Below, in pieces: positions 8,947 through 17,621 of a stretch of DNA of 64,000 nt. This DNA comes from an uncultured Clostridia bacterium (GTDB taxonomy: Bacteria > Bacillota > Clostridia > Christensenellales > Aristaeellaceae), in the NCBI GenBank assembly GCA_934663595.1, contig CAKUKM010000007.1:1-64000 (forward strand), given 5' to 3'. The position numbers and the translations under genes were made by a program. How positions within the stretch are numbered: position 1 is the first letter of the stretch; every line of letters starts with the position of its first letter. Under the pieces are notes generated by a model. The model was not told the origin of the DNA. It was given only the letters and a program-made list of their open reading frames with translations, and searched no databases.

Positions 8947-8983
8947 AATGCCCCCTGCCAGTACGACAGGGGGCATTCTTTTG
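8947..8983 (+). terminator. Terminator of the sulfatase operon
   Basis: ATGCCCCCTG / CAGGGGGCAT with a 9-nt loop and a TCTTTT tail, 9 nt after the stop of the fusion gene. Confidence 0.88.
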
Positions 8984-8989
8984 CCCAAG

Positions 8990-9020
8990 AAACCGCGCTG
9001 CGAAGGTGCAGCGCGGTTTT
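8990..9020 (-). terminator. Terminator of the AraC-type regulator gene
   Basis: AAACCGCGCTGC / GCAGCGCGGTTT with a 6-nt loop lies just beyond the stop codon of the minus-strand regulator. Flanking T runs on both strands make it potentially bidirectional. Confidence 0.75.
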
Positions 9021-9038
9021 GGTTTATGTGTTCAGGCG

Positions 9039-9935
9039 CTATTCCTGCGCGTGGGGATGGGTGCGGGCGTAATACTTCCGGTATTTCGCGGGACTGCAAT
9101 TCATGAATTCCTGAAAGGTTTTATGGAAAAACGAGGAATCGCGATAGCCGACCAGCCCCGCGATCTCCCAAACCGCCATATCCGTATTCAGAAGCAGGCG
9201 GCAGCTTGCCTCGATGCGCGCGCGCTTGACATATTCCGTGAAGGTTACGCCGGTTTCCAATTTGAACTGCTTGCTCAAATAGGCGGCGGAATAATTGCCG
9301 ACGGGATAGCTGTCCGTGATCTTCAGGGTGGACATATAGTTTTCGCGGACATAGCGCATCATCTGCGGGGCGAACGCGCGGCCGTCCTTCGGCGCGTCGG
9401 CGGTGCAGACCTCGCGCAGCATCTGAATGATGATGTTGATCAGAAGCCCGCGCGACGCCTCCTTCCAGCCGAGCTCGCGCTCGTTGACCTCCTTTACGAT
9501 CGCGAGAATGCTGCGGCATACCAGTCCGGTCGGGTCGCTGAATTTGGTCAGCATCGGCGTTCTGTCGATGCGGCGCTTGTCGATCGAAATCAGATAATGG
9601 TTGTAAATGTCGCTCAGATGGTTTGCGTCGCTCAGCTCCGAGCCGAACAGCCGCGGGCGAAACATTACGTTGATCAGGCGAAAATCATTGCCGGAAACGA
9701 CGAGATAGGAATGAAACTGGTCGTAATCGACGATGAAGAACTCGCCCTCGTGAATTTTGTAGGTCATTCCGCCCACGTTGTGCAGGATTTCGCCCTTGAG
9801 CACATAGGCGAGCTCCAGGCATTTGTGCGAATGAATCGCCGAAATCGGCGCCACGGTGAAGCGCGTAACGATGTCTTCCTCCTCGACCTGCTGCACCAGC
9901 TCGGGAATGGGGACGTACATATTGGAAATCTGCAT
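9039..9935 (-). CDS. AraC family transcriptional regulator
   Basis: A 298-residue one-component regulator. The N-terminal half is a cupin-like sensor (IHSHKCLELAYVLKG, then GEFFIVDYDQFH). The C-terminal 100 residues carry two helix-turn-helix motifs, the second in VWEIAGLVGYRDSSFFHKTF, which matches the AraC signature. The ATG of MQISNM is preferred because AAGGAGG lies 8 nt before it, whereas a GTG three codons upstream overlaps that site. It is divergent from the importer and rhamnosidase operon at 10207 and most likely activates it in response to the imported sugar (inference). Confidence 0.93.
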   Translation of the reverse strand: MQISNMYVPIPELVQQVEEEDIVTRFTVAPISAIHSHKCLELAYVLKGEILHNVGGMTYKIHEGEFFIVDYDQFHSYLVVSGNDFRLINVMFRPRLFGSELSDANHLSDIYNHYLISIDKRRIDRTPMLTKFSDPTGLVCRSILAIVKEVNERELGWKEASRGLLINIIIQMLREVCTADAPKDGRAFAPQMMRYVRENYMSTLKITDSYPVGNYSAAYLSKQFKLETGVTFTEYVKRARIEASCRLLLNTDMAVWEIAGLVGYRDSSFFHKTFQEFMNCSPAKYRKYYARTHPHAQE

Positions 9936-10005
9936 CGCGCGCACCTCCTTTACGAATCCATGATCATTATACGCCGTTTTTTCGGAGCGTCAAGCGGAAG
10001 TGTAA

Positions 10006-10076
10006 ATAACGCTATATTTAAAATGTAATGTATTGCGATAAAAGTTAACGCTGGAATGTAGTATAATGCTATATTT
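10006..10076 (+). promoter_or_regulatory. Direct repeats in the AraC/importer intergenic region
   Basis: ATAACGCTATATTT (10006-10019) and ATAATGCTATATTT (10063-10076) match at 13 of 14 positions and are 57 bp apart. The second copy overlaps a TATAAT box (10062-10067) that lacks a recognisable -35 element, as expected for an activator-dependent promoter. They are candidate AraC-type sites. Confidence 0.5.
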
Positions 10077-10147
10077 TCAGGGGCGAAACAGCCTGAAACA
10101 GATTCACATAGCGGCAAAATATCACGTTTTTTCGGCGAGATACTCGC

Positions 10148-10175
10148 TTGTTAATTGGAAAAGCGCACGTATAAT
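10148..10175 (+). promoter_or_regulatory. Second candidate promoter before the importer operon
   Basis: TTGTTA (10148-10153) and TATAAT (10170-10175) with a 16-bp spacer, 31 bp before the permease ATG. Confidence 0.5.
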
Positions 10176-10206
10176 GAAATCAAGACCAAGGCTGGAGGCG
10201 TGCGAA

Positions 10207-11133
10207 ATGCAAAAGAAGAATGGATGGTTCAGAAGGCTGGGCGCGGACATGCACCGGAACTACGATCTGTACCTGATGGCGATTCCGGGAATTTTGTTCT
10301 ATGTGCTGTTCAAGTATTGGCCGATGTACGGCGTTCAGATTGCGTTTCGCAATTTCAATTCGGCGCTGGGCATAACCGGCAGCCCCTGGGTGGGCCTGAA
10401 ATGGTTCGACAAGTTTATACATTCGTTCCAGTTCGGCTCGCTGATGAGCAATACGTTTTTGATCGCGCTGTATGCGATGCTGGTGGGCTTCCCGATTCCG
10501 ATCATTTTGGCGCTGGCGCTGAATGCAAACGAGCATCCGCGGTTTAAAAAGACGGTGCAGATGGTTTCCTACGCGCCGCATTTTATCTCCGTGGTCGTGC
10601 TGGTTTCGCTGCTGAATGTATTCTTCGGCCAATCGTTTGGCCTGATCAACAATCTGCGCGCGGCGATGGGCGCGGATCGAATTCTGTATCTCGGAAAGCC
10701 GCAGTATTTCCGGCACATGTACGTCTGGTCGGGCGTGTGGCAGAACATGGGCTGGAACGCGATCATTTACATTTCCGCCCTTTCGGGCGTTTCGCCGGAG
10801 CTGCACGAGGCGGCGACGGTGGAAGGCGCGTCGAGACTGCAGCGCATTCGCTACATCGATTTCCCGCATATTCTGCCGACGATCACGATTCTGCTGATCA
10901 TGGACAGCGGCCATCTGCTGAATGTCGGCTTCGATAAGGTATACCTGATGCAGAATGACCAGAACCTCCGCTACGCGCAGGTGATTTCGACCTATGTGTA
11001 CGAAATGGGCCTTCTGAAGAATCAGCCGAGCTATTCGGCGGCGATCGGATTGTTCAATTCGGTGATTTCGCTGGTGATGCTGGTTGCGGTAAACAAAATC
11101 AGCCAGCGCATTGGCGAAACGAGCCTGTGGTGA
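10207..11133 (+). CDS. Polysaccharide/oligosaccharide ABC transporter permease, LplB type
   Basis: A 308-residue membrane permease. The segment DLYLMAIPGILFYVLFKYWP followed by MYGVQIAFRNF is the hallmark of the LplB group. The EAA loop is EAATVEGASRLQRI. The start is the ATG of MQKKNGW, with GGAGG 8 nt upstream. It heads an operon with a second permease (12 nt later), a binding protein, a rhamnosidase-like enzyme and a PHP-type hydrolase. No ATPase is encoded nearby. Confidence 0.93.
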   Translation: MQKKNGWFRRLGADMHRNYDLYLMAIPGILFYVLFKYWPMYGVQIAFRNFNSALGITGSPWVGLKWFDKFIHSFQFGSLMSNTFLIALYAMLVGFPIPIILALALNANEHPRFKKTVQMVSYAPHFISVVVLVSLLNVFFGQSFGLINNLRAAMGADRILYLGKPQYFRHMYVWSGVWQNMGWNAIIYISALSGVSPELHEAATVEGASRLQRIRYIDFPHILPTITILLIMDSGHLLNVGFDKVYLMQNDQNLRYAQVISTYVYEMGLLKNQPSYSAAIGLFNSVISLVMLVAVNKISQRIGETSLW

Positions 11134-11145
11134 GGAGGGGAGAAC

Positions 11146-12039
11146 ATGCGCAGACAGACGAGCATTCGTCAGACACGGAGCGATCGGATTTTCGGCGTGG
11201 TGGACACGCTGCTGCTGGCGCTGGTGTTTCTGATCATCGCATATCCGCTGTATTTCGTGGTGATTGCGTCGTTCAGCGATCCGCAGCTGGTTTCCTCGGG
11301 CAAGGTCATCTGGCGGCCGATGGGATTTACGCTGGCGGGCTATGAGCGAATCCTGAAGTTCAATCAGATTTGGCTGGGCTATCGCAATACGATCTTTTAT
11401 GCGATTCTGGGAACGGTGATCTCGCTGGTATTGACCGTGACGCTCGCCTATCCGCTTTCGCGCAAGGATTTCATGCTGAGAACGCCGCTGATGATGCTGG
11501 TGACATTCACGATGTTTTTCTCCGGCGGCATGATTCCGACGTATCTGGTAATCAGCAAAATGGGCCTGCTGGATACGATCTGGGCGGTGGTGCTGCCCGG
11601 CGCGATCACGGCGAGCCATGTGATTATCGTTCGCACGTTCTTCCAGGGCATTCCCAAGGAGCTGACCGAGGCGGCGGCGATCGATGGCTGCACGAACTTC
11701 AAGGCGTTTATCCACATCATTCTGCCGCTTTCCAAGGCGGTGACGGCGGTCATTGCGCTATATGTGGCCAGCAGCCTGTGGAACGGCTACTTTGGCCCGA
11801 TGATTTACCTGACGAACCGGAAGCTGTATCCGCTGCAGCTGTTCTTAAGGCAGATCCTTTTGCAGAACGACATGCAGGGCGCGGACATTTCCGCCGCGTC
11901 GGTGCAGGAGGAGCAGTACATTGCGCAGCTGATTCGCTATGGCGTGATCATTGTATCGACGGTTCCGATGATGCTTCTGTATCCGTTTATTCAGAAGTAT
12001 TTCGTAAAGGGCGTAATGATCGGCTCGATCAAGGGCTGA
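11146..12039 (+). CDS. Carbohydrate ABC transporter permease, LplC/YtcP type
   Basis: A 297-residue permease partner of the LplB-type protein. It has about six membrane segments, the EAA loop EAAAIDGCTNFKAF and the C-terminal sequence KYFVKGVMIGSIKG typical of this group. GAGGAGGGG precedes the ATG. Confidence 0.93.
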   Translation: MRRQTSIRQTRSDRIFGVVDTLLLALVFLIIAYPLYFVVIASFSDPQLVSSGKVIWRPMGFTLAGYERILKFNQIWLGYRNTIFYAILGTVISLVLTVTLAYPLSRKDFMLRTPLMMLVTFTMFFSGGMIPTYLVISKMGLLDTIWAVVLPGAITASHVIIVRTFFQGIPKELTEAAAIDGCTNFKAFIHIILPLSKAVTAVIALYVASSLWNGYFGPMIYLTNRKLYPLQLFLRQILLQNDMQGADISAASVQEEQYIAQLIRYGVIIVSTVPMMLLYPFIQKYFVKGVMIGSIKG

Positions 12040-12105
12040 TGCAAAAGAGGTTATAATCGGTTCGATCCGGGCCGATGTAATAGAGAAAAAGAGGAGGACG
12101 TATTC

Positions 12106-13674
12106 ATGAAAAAGCTATTTGCGATGCTGCTCTGCGCATGCCTGTTTCTGACGGGCACCGCGCTCGCCGACGTGCTGGGCACGTACCCCGTTGAGGGCGC
12201 GCCCGTGACGCTGACCGGTTGGGGCATTCTTGCCGGCAGCAGCATGGTGGACAATTTCAACGACAATCCCGCGTATCAGGAGCTGGAGAAGATCACCGGC
12301 GTCCATGTGGAATGGGAATGCGTGACCGAGGACGGCTCCGCTGAAAAGCGCGCGCTGCGCCTTGCCAAGGGCGACCTTCCGGACATCTTCTTCCGCGCGG
12401 CGCTGACCGACGAGGAAGTGGCTTCCCTCGCGAGCGCGGGCCAGCTGCTCGATCTGAGCGGCATGCTGGAGGAATATGCGCCGAACTTCTACGCGCTGAT
12501 GCAGCGCGACGAGACGATTCGCCTCGCGATCAGCGATTCCACCGGCGCGATTTACGCGCTGCCGCAGGTCACGACGAACTCTCTGACCACGCACATGATC
12601 ATCAACACCCGCTGGCTGGACAACCTCGGCCTTGAAATTCCGCAGACGATCGACGAGCTGTACGACGTGCTGAAGGCGTTCAAGGAAAAGGACGCGAACA
12701 ACAACGGCGACCCGAACGACGAGATCCCGATGTCCGCCGCCGGACTGGATCAGCTGAATATCCTGATGCATGCGTTCAAGGTGTATCCGGACAACTATTA
12801 CGGCATGTTCGTCTATCCCGGCACGTCCGAGGTGAAGAACTCCTATATCTCCGACGATCTGAAGGATGCGTTCAAGTATCTGAAGAAGCTGTACGACGAG
12901 GGCCTGCTCGACGCCGAGACGTTCTCTCAGGACGGCGACACCTACACCGCGAAGGGCACTGCCGACACGCTGGGCTATTTGACCGTTGCCGGAGCGTTTG
13001 TAAACGTTGGCAATGATCTGCACTGGGATTATCAGGGTCTCGCGCCGTTCCCGGACAGCGAGGGCAATCGCCTGATGAACAAGCGCGCCTCCTGCGGCGG
13101 CAACCACTTTGCGATCACCGCGAATTGCAAGAACCCCGAAGCGGCGCTGAGATACGTCGATTACCTCTACAGCGAAGAGGGCACCACGCTTGCGTGGATG
13201 GGCGTTGAAGGCGTTTCCTGGGAGTGGATCGACGATACGCACACGACCTGGCACTGGCTCAAGCCCGAGGATCTGACCATGAACCAGTTCCGCCACAGCT
13301 ATGCGATCCAGGGCGGCGTCGGCTATCCGTCCGCGCATCCGATCTGGTTCGAGAGCAAGATGTGGGATCGCCAGGAGGACCCGATTGAGGCGAGCCTGGA
13401 TACCGACCGCTTCCGCAAGCCCGCGACCGATTGCGGCGTGCTGCTTTGGCCCACGATCAAGTGGTCTGTGGAAGACAGCGAGACGCTGAGCTTCATCCTG
13501 CCCGAATGCCAGACCTATTACAAGGCCAGCGCGGTGGATTTCATCACCGGCGTGCGCGATATCGACGCGGAATGGGACAGCTACATTGAAACGCTGAAGG
13601 GCATGGGCATTGAAGAGGCAATCTCCATGTGCCAGACCGCTTACGACAACTACATGGCGCAGATCAGCAAATAA
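12106..13674 (+). CDS. Extracellular solute-binding protein of the LplB/LplC importer
   Basis: A 522-residue binding protein of the long LipO/YtcQ type. The N-terminus MKKLFAMLLCACLF with TGTALAD next is a signal sequence best cleaved after ALA. Its two Cys residues sit too early (10 and 12) for a normal lipobox. The mature part carries DDNPAYQELEKITGV-like features and an EF-hand-like DANNNGDPNDE segment that may bind calcium. AGGAGG precedes the ATG, and a strong terminator follows. Its ligand is likely a rhamnose-containing or related oligosaccharide, judged only from the next gene. Confidence 0.9.
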   Translation: MKKLFAMLLCACLFLTGTALADVLGTYPVEGAPVTLTGWGILAGSSMVDNFNDNPAYQELEKITGVHVEWECVTEDGSAEKRALRLAKGDLPDIFFRAALTDEEVASLASAGQLLDLSGMLEEYAPNFYALMQRDETIRLAISDSTGAIYALPQVTTNSLTTHMIINTRWLDNLGLEIPQTIDELYDVLKAFKEKDANNNGDPNDEIPMSAAGLDQLNILMHAFKVYPDNYYGMFVYPGTSEVKNSYISDDLKDAFKYLKKLYDEGLLDAETFSQDGDTYTAKGTADTLGYLTVAGAFVNVGNDLHWDYQGLAPFPDSEGNRLMNKRASCGGNHFAITANCKNPEAALRYVDYLYSEEGTTLAWMGVEGVSWEWIDDTHTTWHWLKPEDLTMNQFRHSYAIQGGVGYPSAHPIWFESKMWDRQEDPIEASLDTDRFRKPATDCGVLLWPTIKWSVEDSETLSFILPECQTYYKASAVDFITGVRDIDAEWDSYIETLKGMGIEEAISMCQTAYDNYMAQISK

Positions 13675-13688
13675 TCTGCAACTACACA

Positions 13689-13727
13689 CGATCGGCGCGC
13701 AACCCAAAACGCGCCGATCGTTTTTTT
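13689..13727 (+). terminator. Intrinsic terminator directly before the rhamnosidase ribosome site
   Basis: CGATCGGCGC / GCGCCGATCG with a 12-nt loop and a run of seven T. The AAGGAGG site of the next gene begins on the base after the T run, so the terminator lies between the importer and the enzyme and could attenuate read-through. Confidence 0.9.
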
Positions 13728-13741
13728 AAGGAGGACGATGC

Positions 13742-15841
13742 ATGTTTATCCAATCCAGGCCGATATGGGCGAAGGGCAGAGGCGAGGAATTAAACCTGTT
13801 CCTTGAATTTGTAATTCCCGTGCCCGAGGGCGGCGAAACCGTGCGGCTGACCGCGTCGACGGCGTATCACCTTTATGGCGATGAAGCGCTGATTGCGTAT
13901 GGCCCTGCGCGCGCGGGCGACGGTCATTTTCGCGTGGACGAATGGAAGGTGCGCGGCGTAAAGACGCTGCGCGCGCTGGTCGCCGGGTATTACACGAGCT
14001 GCTTTCAGTACACGCTGTATCCGTCGTTTTTGAATTTGGAAATCCTGAATGCAAAGGGCGAAGCGCTGTTTGCCACCGGGCGCGATGTGGTCGTTTGCCG
14101 CGAATACGCGCCGCGCGTGCGCTTTACGGACAAAATGGCGCGCCAGCGCGTGTATACCGAGGTGTATGATTTCCATCGCCCGGAGGGCGCAGTGCAGGAG
14201 CTGGAAACGCTGCCGGACCCGCAGTATCTTCCGCGCCGCGTGGAGCCGTTTTCCGGAACGGAAATTCTGCCCGAAAAGGCGATTGCGGAATTTACGATCG
14301 GCCAAAGGGAAGTTCCCGAAAAACTGATGCCGTTCGGACGCTCGCCGTTTAACAACAACATTCATTATCTGAAGCCCGGATACGCGAAAATTTTCGAGCA
14401 TGAAGAGTGCAACCTGTTTTATGAAGCGCACGCGCTCGACTTTACCGATCGAAGAGAGCCGGGCGCGGGCCCGATTCGAGAGGGCGAGGCCCGGCTGTAC
14501 GCGCTGGATCGCGTGCGCACCGGCCTGATTGAGCTGGAGGTCGCAGCGCAGACCGACGCGCGCGTCTATTTGATTTACGACGAGGTGCTCACCGATGGCG
14601 ACGTCGTGCCGCGGCGAATGAACGTGCTGGGCGCGATGCGGCTGGATTTCCCGGCGGGCGAGCGGCATTTCCTGGCGTTTGAGCCGAACTGCTTTAAATA
14701 TTTGAAAATCTGCGCGGTCAAGGGCGAGCTTCAGGTGCGCCGCCTCGCGCTGATCGAGCAGGCGGGCGTTGAGATTCCACATACGGCGTTTGAGGATTCC
14801 CAGCTGCAGGAGATCTTCGATGCGGCGGTCAATTCCTATCGGCAGAATGCGACGGACATTTTCATGGATTGCCCCTCGCGCGAGCGCGCGGGATGGCTGT
14901 GTGATTCGTTCTTTACCGGGCGATGCGAGTATGCGTTTACCGGCGAAAATCGCGTGGAAACGTCCTATCTGGAGAATTTTTATAAAACCGATCGCTTTAT
15001 CATGAATCCCGAGGCGCCGAAGGGCATTGTGCCGATGCTGTATCCGGGCGATACGAATTATATCGGCGGCAGCGAATACATCATCAACTGGAATTTCTGG
15101 GGGATTATCGAGACGGCGGAGTATGCGCGGCTGCGCAGCGGCGATCGGGAGGTGGTCGAGAACCTCCGAAGCGTCGTATACGGCATACTGGGCGCGGTAA
15201 AGCCGTTTGAAAATGAATTTGGACTGATCGAGAATATGCCCGGCTGGATTTTTGTGGAATGGTCGCGCGCGAACGACAAGGACGTGACCTGCGGCGTGAG
15301 CTTCCCGTCGAACATGCTTTATGCCGGCGCGCTCGAGGCGGCGGGACGCATGTATGGCGACGAAGCGCTGATTCAGCAGGCGGAAAGGGTGCGCGCGGCG
15401 GTGCGGGAGCTCGCCTTTAACGGCGAATTCTTTGTCGACAATGCGATTCGCGAAAACGGCCGGCTCGTTCAGACTGCGAATACCACCGAAACCTGCCAGT
15501 ATTACGCGTTTGCGCTGAGAACCGCGACGCCTGAAACGCATCCGGCGCTCTGGCAAACGATGATCGAGGCGTTCGGCCCGGATCGCAAGCGCGAAAACCG
15601 GTATCCGAACGTGGCGTTTTCGAATGCGTTCATCGGCAATTACCTCCGGATGATCGCGCTGATGGACAACGGCTGCTATGAACAGGCGCTTTCGGAGGTG
15701 CGCGGCTATTTCGGATTCATGGCGAAGGCAAACGGCGCGCTGTGGGAATTCGATTCCACGCGCGGCAGCTGCTGCCACGGCTTTGCGGCGTATGCGGGCG
15801 TGATCCTGCTGGAGCTGAAAAAGCATCTGGGCGCGATTTGA
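13742..15841 (+). CDS. Alpha-L-rhamnosidase-like glycoside hydrolase (GH78-like)
   Basis: A 699-residue enzyme with N-terminal beta-sandwich regions and a C-terminal alpha/alpha six-barrel. The segment MDCPSRERAGWLCDSF corresponds to the GH78 active-site signature (DCPxR-ERxGW). EWSRAND and a terminal His/Glu-rich barrel region follow. No signal peptide is present, so it acts on imported substrate. The ATG at 13742 is placed 7 nt after AAGGAGG; an ATG four bases earlier is out of frame. It sits after a terminator and may be expressed at a lower level than the binding protein. Rhamnosidase is the best call, but related barrel enzymes remain possible. Confidence 0.82.
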   Translation: MFIQSRPIWAKGRGEELNLFLEFVIPVPEGGETVRLTASTAYHLYGDEALIAYGPARAGDGHFRVDEWKVRGVKTLRALVAGYYTSCFQYTLYPSFLNLEILNAKGEALFATGRDVVVCREYAPRVRFTDKMARQRVYTEVYDFHRPEGAVQELETLPDPQYLPRRVEPFSGTEILPEKAIAEFTIGQREVPEKLMPFGRSPFNNNIHYLKPGYAKIFEHEECNLFYEAHALDFTDRREPGAGPIREGEARLYALDRVRTGLIELEVAAQTDARVYLIYDEVLTDGDVVPRRMNVLGAMRLDFPAGERHFLAFEPNCFKYLKICAVKGELQVRRLALIEQAGVEIPHTAFEDSQLQEIFDAAVNSYRQNATDIFMDCPSRERAGWLCDSFFTGRCEYAFTGENRVETSYLENFYKTDRFIMNPEAPKGIVPMLYPGDTNYIGGSEYIINWNFWGIIETAEYARLRSGDREVVENLRSVVYGILGAVKPFENEFGLIENMPGWIFVEWSRANDKDVTCGVSFPSNMLYAGALEAAGRMYGDEALIQQAERVRAAVRELAFNGEFFVDNAIRENGRLVQTANTTETCQYYAFALRTATPETHPALWQTMIEAFGPDRKRENRYPNVAFSNAFIGNYLRMIALMDNGCYEQALSEVRGYFGFMAKANGALWEFDSTRGSCCHGFAAYAGVILLELKKHLGAI

Positions 15842-15866
15842 CGGCGAGCGAAATTTGCGATACAAT
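15838..15866 (+). promoter_or_regulatory. Promoter of the PHP-type hydrolase gene
   Basis: TTGACG (15838-15843, overlapping the rhamnosidase stop codon) and TACAAT (15861-15866) are separated by 17 bp. The -10 box lies inside the left arm of the inverted repeat described next. Confidence 0.7.
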
Positions 15867-15909
15867 AGCGGAAACGGCGAGGGCATGACCGGCCGCTATT
15901 GTATCGCAA
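15855..15909. repeat. 17-bp perfect inverted repeat over a promoter
   Basis: The arms TTGCGATACAATAGCGG (15855-15871) and its complement (15893-15909) are perfect, with a 21-nt centre. The left arm holds the -10 box. The right arm ends just before the GGAGGA ribosome site at 15911-15917. It could be a repressor operator pair, or a hairpin on read-through RNA that both ends the upstream transcript and shields translation. No U-tract follows, so a simple terminator is less likely. Confidence 0.75.
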
Positions 15910-15924
15910 TGGGAGGAAGAAAAA

Positions 15925-17124
15925 GTGATTCATCAGGATCGCAATCAGGCGAAGCGCTTTGACAGCCCGGAACGCAATGCGCGTTTTACGGATCTGGTTT
16001 ATCAGTGCGACGGGCGAACCCGCGGCGAGGTGGACGCCGATCTTGTTCAGAGCGTGCGCGCGTTTGAGCCGGAAAAGAATCCCTATGCGCTCTTTTTCGG
16101 AGACCTGCATGGGCATACCAATTTGTCGGACGGCGTGGTGGAGCCGGAAACATTCTTTGAAAATCTGCGCGATAAGGCGAAGGTGGATTTTTGCGCGCTG
16201 TCGGACCACGATCACGGCGGCGTGGCCAAGCCTCCGCTGTGGGGAATCGATCCGCAAACGGGAAAAGTCAAATGGCGCCGCATTCTTGAAGTGGCGAATC
16301 GCTATTATGAGCCGGGAAAATTTACGACGATTCCGGCCTATGAGCGCGATTCGTATCCCTGGTTTTCCAATATGGTGGTCTATTTCCGATCGGCGGAGAA
16401 CGCGGAGCTGATTCGCGGCGAACGCGATGGCGAGCTGACCGAGGCCGAGCTGCGCGCGCTCGCCCATCGCGACGACGTGCTCTACGGCCCGCATACCTGC
16501 GGAACGATCAATCCGGGAACGGATCTAAACGGCCGGGCGGCGGAGCTGATGCCGCGCACGTTTGAAATCTATTCGCGCGGCGGCGCATACGAGCTCTATG
16601 ACGGCGACTTTCCCGCGTCGACGGGCGTTCGCGGCTGCTATTATGTGGATGCGCTCGAAAACGGCGCGAAGCCGGCGTGCATCGCCTGCTCCGACGACCA
16701 TGCGGGCTTTGGCGGCAGAGACGTTTCCGATCGCGGCTATGGCTATACGGGCATGACCGGCGTGTACGCCGCCGAAAACACGCGCGAGGCGATTTTTGAC
16801 GCGCTTGCCGCGCGGCGGTGCTATGCGTTTATGGGCGAAAAGCGCGTGACGGTCGATTTCAGAATCAACGGCTGCTTTATGGGCGAGGTGATTCGGGATA
16901 CGTCCGACAAGCGCACGATCTTCTTCTCCGTTGGCGGAGAAACGCCGGTGGAGCGCGTGGATCTGATCAAGAACGGCCGAAGCGTGGTATTTTTCCGCAA
17001 AACGGCGCAGAAGGCGCTGTTCGATTATACGCGCGAGCGGGACGAGGACTGGTATTATCTGCGCATTCGCCTCGCGGACGGCCGATATGCATGGACGAGC
17101 CCGATCTGGGTGCAAAGAACGTAA
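15925..17124 (+). CDS. PHP-type / CehA-McbA-like metallohydrolase
   Basis: A 399-residue protein whose core looks like a polymerase-and-histidinol-phosphatase fold. It shows GDLHGHTNLSDG with D60, H62 and H64, then CALSDHDHGG, YGPHTCG and a late CSDDHAG motif. These would bind two or three metal ions for phosphoester or related ester hydrolysis. The last 90 residues form a beta-rich domain. The GTG start is supported by GGGAGGA 7 nt upstream. It has its own promoter and follows the rhamnosidase. The substrate is unknown; family members are often annotated DUF3604 or CehA/McbA hydrolases. Confidence 0.78.
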   Translation: MIHQDRNQAKRFDSPERNARFTDLVYQCDGRTRGEVDADLVQSVRAFEPEKNPYALFFGDLHGHTNLSDGVVEPETFFENLRDKAKVDFCALSDHDHGGVAKPPLWGIDPQTGKVKWRRILEVANRYYEPGKFTTIPAYERDSYPWFSNMVVYFRSAENAELIRGERDGELTEAELRALAHRDDVLYGPHTCGTINPGTDLNGRAAELMPRTFEIYSRGGAYELYDGDFPASTGVRGCYYVDALENGAKPACIACSDDHAGFGGRDVSDRGYGYTGMTGVYAAENTREAIFDALAARRCYAFMGEKRVTVDFRINGCFMGEVIRDTSDKRTIFFSVGGETPVERVDLIKNGRSVVFFRKTAQKALFDYTRERDEDWYYLRIRLADGRYAWTSPIWVQRT

Positions 17125-17174
17125 AAAAACATTGCCGCGGCGCGAAAAACGCTGCGGCGATGGAAATGCCTTTC

Positions 17175-17202
17175 AAGCGCTCCCCCTATGCGGAGAGCGC
17201 TT
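17175..17202 (-). terminator. Stem-loop at the end of the GNAT gene
   Basis: AAGCGCTC / GAGCGCTT with a 12-nt loop lies at the stop codon of the minus-strand GNAT gene. It is convergent with the PHP gene end at 17124. The tail is weak. Confidence 0.5.
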
Positions 17203-17621
17203 TAAATCTGCCGAATCAAAAACAGCTCCATCGGCTGGGCGTAGCGGGGGACGTCGATTATGAGGCCGCCTGCGTCGCGATAGCCGAGCTTGCGATAGAA
17301 GTGCTGCGCCGTTTCGTCCGTCTGCGTCGAGGTCATCAGCATGCCGTGGCCGAGCGCCTTCATGTCCGCCGCCCAGCGCTCCATCAGCATTCGGCCGAAG
17401 CCGCGGCCGCGATAGCCCTCCAGCACATACAGCAGCGTGCAGAACGGCACGCAGTCCCAGAAGAGATTGTAGCGCATCAGCGCGGCCGGCGCGCCGTCCT
17501 CCAGCAGCAGATACGCCTGCCGGGAGCGCACCTTATTGGCAAATTCGCCCTCCGGCAAATGCCCGTCGATGCTCATCCAGAGCGCGCGGTCCGATTCCTG
17601 CGCAAACCGAATCTCAATCAT
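17202..17621 (-). CDS. GNAT family N-acetyltransferase
   Basis: A 139-residue acyl-CoA-dependent acetyltransferase. The acetyl-CoA pyrophosphate loop is visible as GYRGRGFGRMLM (about residues 69-80), followed by the family's late AQHFYRKLGYRD segment. The substrate is not predictable. It is translationally coupled to the DeoR gene upstream (8-nt overlap), so the two should be co-expressed. Confidence 0.88.
   Translation of the reverse strand: MIEIRFAQESDRALWMSIDGHLPEGEFANKVRSRQAYLLLEDGAPAALMRYNLFWDCVPFCTLLYVLEGYRGRGFGRMLMERWAADMKALGHGMLMTSTQTDETAQHFYRKLGYRDAGGLIIDVPRYAQPMELFLIRQI

Noticed and set aside
17124..17202. Possible riboswitch in the 78-bp gap
   Set aside because: Only two short stems between convergent gene ends are visible; there is no downstream gene in the right orientation.
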